DNA from: Desulfobacteraceae bacterium | GTDB lineage: Bacteria > Desulfobacterota > DSM-4660 > Desulfatiglandales > HGW-15 | DNA: 9,687 nt | Assembly (NCBI GenBank): GCA_003819975.1 | Contig: RPPU01000121.1 | Coordinates: 1 to 9,687, forward strand | Reading direction: 5' to 3' | Shown here: positions 6,916 through 9,687 of the stretch, one piece after another | Position numbering within the stretch: the first letter of the stretch is position 1 | Layout of the letters: every line of letters starts with the position of its first letter | Notes under the pieces: generated by a model | Databases searched by the model: none | The model's input: the letters and a program-made list of their open reading frames with translations, nothing else | Told to the model about the DNA's origin: nothing | Made by a program: the position numbers and the translations under genes

Positions 6916-7623
6916 ATGGCTCCTTTTGATATGATCCGCAAACGATCGGCCCCTGAAAAGGTTGTGGAACAAATTTTGGAAAAAATCAAAAACGGCGAGT
7001 TGGCGCCCTCTAAAAAACTCCCCTCGCAAAGGGAGCTGGCCGTGCTTTTGGGAATCGGCCGTTCCTCCATACGGGAAGCCACTAATGCGCTGGTGGTGAT
7101 GGGCTATTTGGAAGTGCATCACGGCAAAGGGGTTTTTGTCCGGCCTGGTTTGGAGAAAACCTCTTATTCCCTATCTGAACTGAGCGGCGCCCTCAAAGCC
7201 GGAAACATCCTGGATATTATCGAATGCCGGGACGCATTGGAATGTAAATCGGTAAAACTGGCCGCGGAAAGGGCGGAAAAAAACACTCTCACAGAATTGA
7301 AAAATGCGGTTAAAAAAATGGAACAGAGTACGGCCGATTATGAGAAATTTTTAAACGCGGATATGGATTTTCATAGAGCCCTGGCCGAAGCGGCCAACAA
7401 CCCCGTTATTTATGAAATGACCAGGCTTTTGCTGGATAAAGTCATAGCGCATCACTCCGAATTTCAAACTCAATTATTTTCACTCGTTTATTTTCAAGCC
7501 TCCATTGACACCGCCAAACAGGTCATTGCCTTTATCGAGCAGGGCAATGCAGCCAAGGCCGTCAACCGGATGAAGCGACATCTGAACGCCATCCAAAGTG
7601 AGCTGAAAGACCTTGTAGCCTGA
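6916..7623 (+). CDS. GntR/FadR-family transcriptional regulator with FCD domain
   Basis: A 235-residue ligand-responsive DNA-binding protein. The N-terminal winged helix-turn-helix covers about residues 14-75, with the diagnostic LPSQRELAVLLGIGRSSIRE (35-54) and the wing HHGKGVFV (68-75). The C-terminal helical FCD effector domain runs from about 99 to 230. It has FCD landmarks RDALECKSVKLAAERA (105-120), ADMDFHRALAEAANN (148-162) and RMKRHL (218-223). Asp149, His153 and His222 occupy metal-ligand positions, but by hand alignment the third histidine is replaced by Ala200 in DTAKQVIAFIEQGN. The domain may therefore bind its ligand without the usual metal. The ATG at 6916 is chosen because it gives the normal N-terminal length; its AGGT is weak. 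The next gene, on the same strand, encodes a peptide-binding protein, and two operator-like repeats lie between them. Ligand unknown; members commonly sense carboxylates. Confidence 0.92.
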   Translation: MAPFDMIRKRSAPEKVVEQILEKIKNGELAPSKKLPSQRELAVLLGIGRSSIREATNALVVMGYLEVHHGKGVFVRPGLEKTSYSLSELSGALKAGNILDIIECRDALECKSVKLAAERAEKNTLTELKNAVKKMEQSTADYEKFLNADMDFHRALAEAANNPVIYEMTRLLLDKVIAHHSEFQTQLFSLVYFQASIDTAKQVIAFIEQGNAAKAVNRMKRHLNAIQSELKDLVA

Positions 7624-7664
7624 TCTCACCCGAGCCGGGATGCTCTGCAAATAATTTTGCCATA

Positions 7665-7686
7665 AAAAGTGGTCTGATGACCTGAT
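7665..7686. promoter_or_regulatory. Operator-like repeat 1 for the FadR-family regulator
   Basis: The core is GGTC (7671-7674), TGAT, GACC (7679-7682), a palindrome of the GGTC/GACC type used by FadR-family proteins. The 22-base block recurs at 7771-7792 with only two differences. It sits 41 bases past the regulator stop and eight bases before a TTGACA, so a bound regulator could touch RNA polymerase. The assignment to the neighbouring regulator is inferred. Confidence 0.6.
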
Positions 7687-7693
7687 TTTTCTT

Positions 7694-7722
7694 TTGACAT
7701 ATCCTTTGACTTATTTTAAGCT
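7694..7722 (+). promoter_or_regulatory. Possible sigma-70 promoter for the peptide-binding protein gene
   Basis: A consensus -35, TTGACA, lies at 7694-7699. With a 17-base spacer the -10 would be TAAGCT at 7717-7722, which is a poor match to TATAAT. It lies between the two operator-like repeats. A second TTGACT at 7706-7711 has no good -10. The start point is therefore uncertain. Confidence 0.35.
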
Positions 7723-7770
7723 CCATTTTCAGGCAGTCCCCAGTCGAGCGGAAAAATAGACTCTGTCATC

Positions 7771-7792
7771 AAAAGTGATCAGATGACCTGAT
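7771..7792. promoter_or_regulatory. Operator-like repeat 2
   Basis: This matches repeat 1 at 20 of 22 positions in the same orientation, 106 bases downstream. The left half-site is weakened to GATC (7777-7780), and GACC is kept at 7785-7788. A separate perfect inverted repeat, GTCATC (7765-7770) with GATGAC (7782-7787), overlaps it. The spacing is about ten helical turns, which would allow cooperative binding or looping. Confidence 0.55.
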
Positions 7793-7824
7793 ATTAATCG
7801 CTCTGTTGCATGAAGTTTGTCTTA

Positions 7825-7853
7825 CGCTTCTCTTTTCGAGAAGCGCGTTTTTT
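7825..7853 (+). terminator. Intrinsic terminator in the leader of the peptide-binding protein gene
   Basis: CGCTTCTC (7825-7832) and GAGAAGCG (7838-7845) form a perfect 8-bp stem with loop TTTTC, followed after CG by six T bases (7848-7853). This is a strong intrinsic terminator shape on the plus strand. It lies downstream of both operators and 47 bases before the ATG of the next gene. It either ends transcripts from the regulator gene or works as an attenuator for the binding-protein gene. No convincing promoter is visible between it and the start codon, which favours the attenuator reading. Confidence 0.7.
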
Positions 7854-7887
7854 CTGTATTGGGGGGTAGAGAATCTTTAACATTATC

Positions 7888-7895
7888 AAGGAGGT
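7888..7895 (+). promoter_or_regulatory. Strong Shine-Dalgarno sequence
   Basis: AAGGAGGT is a full match to the anti-Shine-Dalgarno core and lies five bases before the ATG at 7901. It fixes that start and suggests high expression of the peptide-binding protein. Confidence 0.9.
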
Positions 7896-7900
7896 AACCT

Positions 7901-9517
7901 ATGGCTATTTCAACTAAAGTTCACAAGGTTTTTTTCGTACTGGTATTGGCCGGCATCATGGCGACTTGGATGCTCCCATCGGCTCATGCGGCCAAACGGC
8001 TGATTTTCTCACAGCCCAATGACGGCACCACCTTGGACAATGCCAAGGGCAACAGCGTGCCGGATCAAAATGTGGCTCAGCTGATGTACGAAGGGCTGGT
8101 GCGGATCAAGAATAAAAAACTCGTCCCCGGCATGGCCGAAAAATGGGAGCTTTCGCCTGACGGAACCGTTTACACTTTCACGCTGCGGCCGTCCAAGTGG
8201 AGCGACGGCAAAGACCTGACGGCCCAAGATTTCGAATATGCTTTCAGGCGGTTGATGGACCCCAAAACAGCCTCCCCTTATGCTTTTATCGGCGAGCCCA
8301 TCAAGAACGGAGTGGCCGTTGAACAAGGCAAAATGAAACCTGAAGAACTGGGCGTCAAAGCCCTGGACAATCGCACCTTTCAAGTCCAGCTGGAAGGCCC
8401 GTCCGATTACTTTTTGAGCTCTTTGGCCCTTTGCAACTTCGCGCCCATGCGCAAAGACGTGGTGGAGCAATTCGGCGCCGATTTTGCCGCCAAAGCGGAT
8501 CATTTGATCTTCAACGGGCCTTATGTGCTGGCCGAATACATTCCGCAAAATAAAAAACTATTCAAAAAGAACCCGAATTATTGGAACGCCAAAGAAGTCA
8601 AGCTGGATGAAATCGAAGTCCTGGTTGTGGCGGATTTAAACACCGCGTTACAGATGTTCCAGACCGGCGCGCTGGATTTCGCCGAAGTCCCTTCGACCTT
8701 GTATCCGGATTACAAAGACAAGGCCGTCACCTATGTCTATTCGGTGGAATGGATGGGCTTCAATACCCGCAAAAAAGAGAACAAACCGTGGTTGGCCAAC
8801 CCCGATTTCATCAAAGCGGTCGGCCACTCGATTGACCGCGAACTCTATACGCAACTTTCGTCGCGCGGCTTGAACCTGCCGGCGCAACGCTATGTCATGC
8901 CCGGAATGATGGGCATCAAGAGCACCTATGGCGCGGATTTCTCGTTGAATTACTATAAACCCAAAGCGGACAAGGCCAAAGCCCAGGAATATCTGAAAAA
9001 GGCCATGACCGCCATGGGCATCAAAGATCCCGCGCAGATTGAAATCTCCTATCAAACCATCTCGAACGACGCCGACAAAAGACGCCAGGCCGAGGTGCTC
9101 CAAAACATGATCACCAAGACCCTTGGAATCAAATTCAACATCACCCAGGTCGAATACAAGCAGCATTGGGCCAGCCTGAAGCCGGGCGATTACGAGACGG
9201 CTTTTATGGGGTGGGTGCCGGACTACGACAGCCCCTTCAGCTACCTGGATATCTGGACCACCAACAGTTACACGGCTTTCCGCACCGGCTTCAGCGATGC
9301 GACTTATGACGGCTTGATCAAAAAAGCCATTCATTCGCCCGCGCGCAATGAGAGCTTGAAAAACTATTTTGAAGCGGAGAAATATCTGCTGAGCGTCGCG
9401 CCCATGGTGCCTTTGCATCTGCGGCAAAAAGCGCAATTGGTGAATCCCAAAGTCAAGGGATTGAATTTTTACTTTATCGGTTTTGACATTGACGCGGCTT
9501 TTGCCGATAAAATCTAA
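7901..9517 (+). CDS. Periplasmic peptide-binding protein of an ABC transporter (OppA/DppA type)
   Basis: A 538-residue extracellular solute-binding protein, family 5, which captures peptides (or, in some relatives, nickel or other solutes) in the periplasm for an ABC importer. Residues 1-30 are a signal peptide: basic start, hydrophobic core and an AHA cleavage site before Ala31. There is no lipobox cysteine, so it should be free in the periplasm. Family landmarks include LMYEGLVRIKNKKLVPGMAE (61-80), the family-5 signature around WELSPDGTVYTFTLR (82-96) with KWSDGKDLTAQDFEYAFRRL (99-118), and a C-terminal half with PMVPLH typical of the fold. Length is normal and the frame intact. The start is fixed by the AAGGAGGT just upstream. 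The FadR-type regulator gene precedes it on the same strand. No permease or ATPase gene lies in the window, and two terminator-like structures follow, so it may be transcribed alone. The exact peptide preference cannot be read from the sequence. Confidence 0.94.
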   Translation: MAISTKVHKVFFVLVLAGIMATWMLPSAHAAKRLIFSQPNDGTTLDNAKGNSVPDQNVAQLMYEGLVRIKNKKLVPGMAEKWELSPDGTVYTFTLRPSKWSDGKDLTAQDFEYAFRRLMDPKTASPYAFIGEPIKNGVAVEQGKMKPEELGVKALDNRTFQVQLEGPSDYFLSSLALCNFAPMRKDVVEQFGADFAAKADHLIFNGPYVLAEYIPQNKKLFKKNPNYWNAKEVKLDEIEVLVVADLNTALQMFQTGALDFAEVPSTLYPDYKDKAVTYVYSVEWMGFNTRKKENKPWLANPDFIKAVGHSIDRELYTQLSSRGLNLPAQRYVMPGMMGIKSTYGADFSLNYYKPKADKAKAQEYLKKAMTAMGIKDPAQIEISYQTISNDADKRRQAEVLQNMITKTLGIKFNITQVEYKQHWASLKPGDYETAFMGWVPDYDSPFSYLDIWTTNSYTAFRTGFSDATYDGLIKKAIHSPARNESLKNYFEAEKYLLSVAPMVPLHLRQKAQLVNPKVKGLNFYFIGFDIDAAFADKI

Positions 9518-9524
9518 GCATTTC

Positions 9525-9593
9525 ACCACAAAGACGCTAAGACACAAAGTGAAATAAATATAAAACAACTTGGGGTCTTGGTGTCTTTGTGGT
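9525..9593. repeat. Long inverted repeat downstream of the binding-protein gene
   Basis: ACCACAAAGACGCTAAGAC (9525-9543) pairs with GTCTTGGTGTCTTTGTGGT (9575-9593) at 17 of 19 positions around a 31-base AT-rich loop. It begins eight bases after the stop codon. It may act as a transcript-stabilising or terminating hairpin. ACCACAAAGAC-type inverted repeats recur in intergenic DNA of many environmental bacteria, as far as I recall, so this could be one copy of a dispersed element. Confidence 0.6.
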
Positions 9594-9615
9594 TCAGGAT
9601 TAAGCGAATCGAACG

Positions 9616-9632
9616 AAGGCCTCCGCCTTTTT
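9616..9632 (+). terminator. Small intrinsic terminator
   Basis: AAGGC (9616-9620) and GCCTT (9625-9629) form a short GC-rich stem with loop CTCC, running into five T bases and then ATTT. It lies about 100 bases after the binding-protein stop codon and is a plausible transcription end for that gene. Confidence 0.55.
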
Positions 9633-9687
9633 ATTTCAAAACGATTTAGATCCATAGCGAGTGAACGATCCGTATGTTGTTCAGATA

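Noticed and set aside
8648..9655. A 335-codon minus-strand frame opposite the peptide-binding protein
   Set aside because: It lies antisense to a clear family-5 binding protein. It has no recognisable domain and no ribosome binding site that I could see, so it is a codon-bias shadow.

Overview
The window looks like a chromosomal segment of a Gram-negative bacterium of moderate GC content. Two proteins point to a periplasm: a large bacterial alpha-2-macroglobulin (A2M), and a peptide-binding protein with a signal-peptidase-I signal and no lipobox cysteine. I cannot place the phylum. This type of A2M and the intergenic repeats recall Planctomycetota, Desulfobacterota and candidate-phylum genomes, but that is only an impression.

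Layout. Bases 1-4026 (+) hold the C-terminal 1,341 residues of the A2M, with an intact CTEQ thioester motif; its start lies left of the window. Bases 4027-4335 are an AT-rich spacer with two diverged copies of a roughly 90-base intergenic repeat bounded by inverted GGGATCTCT-type ends, with a 16-bp hairpin between them. Bases 4336-5965 (-) hold a compact type II restriction-modification pair. The upstream gene is a XhoI/PaeR7I-family endonuclease (predicted CTCGAG). Four bases downstream of its stop is a beta-class SPPY DNA methyltransferase. Bases 6206-6613 (-) are the C-terminal remnant (motifs V and VI) of a superfamily 2 helicase of a type found in defence and conflict systems. Bases 6614-6915 contain a GC-rich stretch with many hairpins and no recognisable gene.

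Bases 6916-7623 (+) encode a GntR/FadR-family (FCD-domain) regulator. The 277-base gap after it carries two near-identical operator-like repeats 106 bases apart, a possible promoter, a strong intrinsic terminator hairpin and an ideal ribosome binding site. Bases 7901-9517 (+) encode an OppA/DppA-type periplasmic peptide-binding protein, followed by a long inverted repeat and a small terminator.

How the parts may work together. The A2M is probably a periplasmic trap for foreign proteases. The restriction-modification pair and helicase remnant form a small, visibly AT-richer defence patch between housekeeping-type genes and are probably horizontally acquired. The regulator and binding protein look like a local regulatory unit, with the regulator likely acting at the twin operators and a leader terminator possibly adding a second layer of control. 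I found no CRISPR array, tRNA, rRNA or intact transposase. No wholly new system is evident. The least ordinary items are the pairing of a XhoI-like endonuclease with a SPPY methyltransferase, the twin intergenic repeat, and the operator-plus-attenuator leader.
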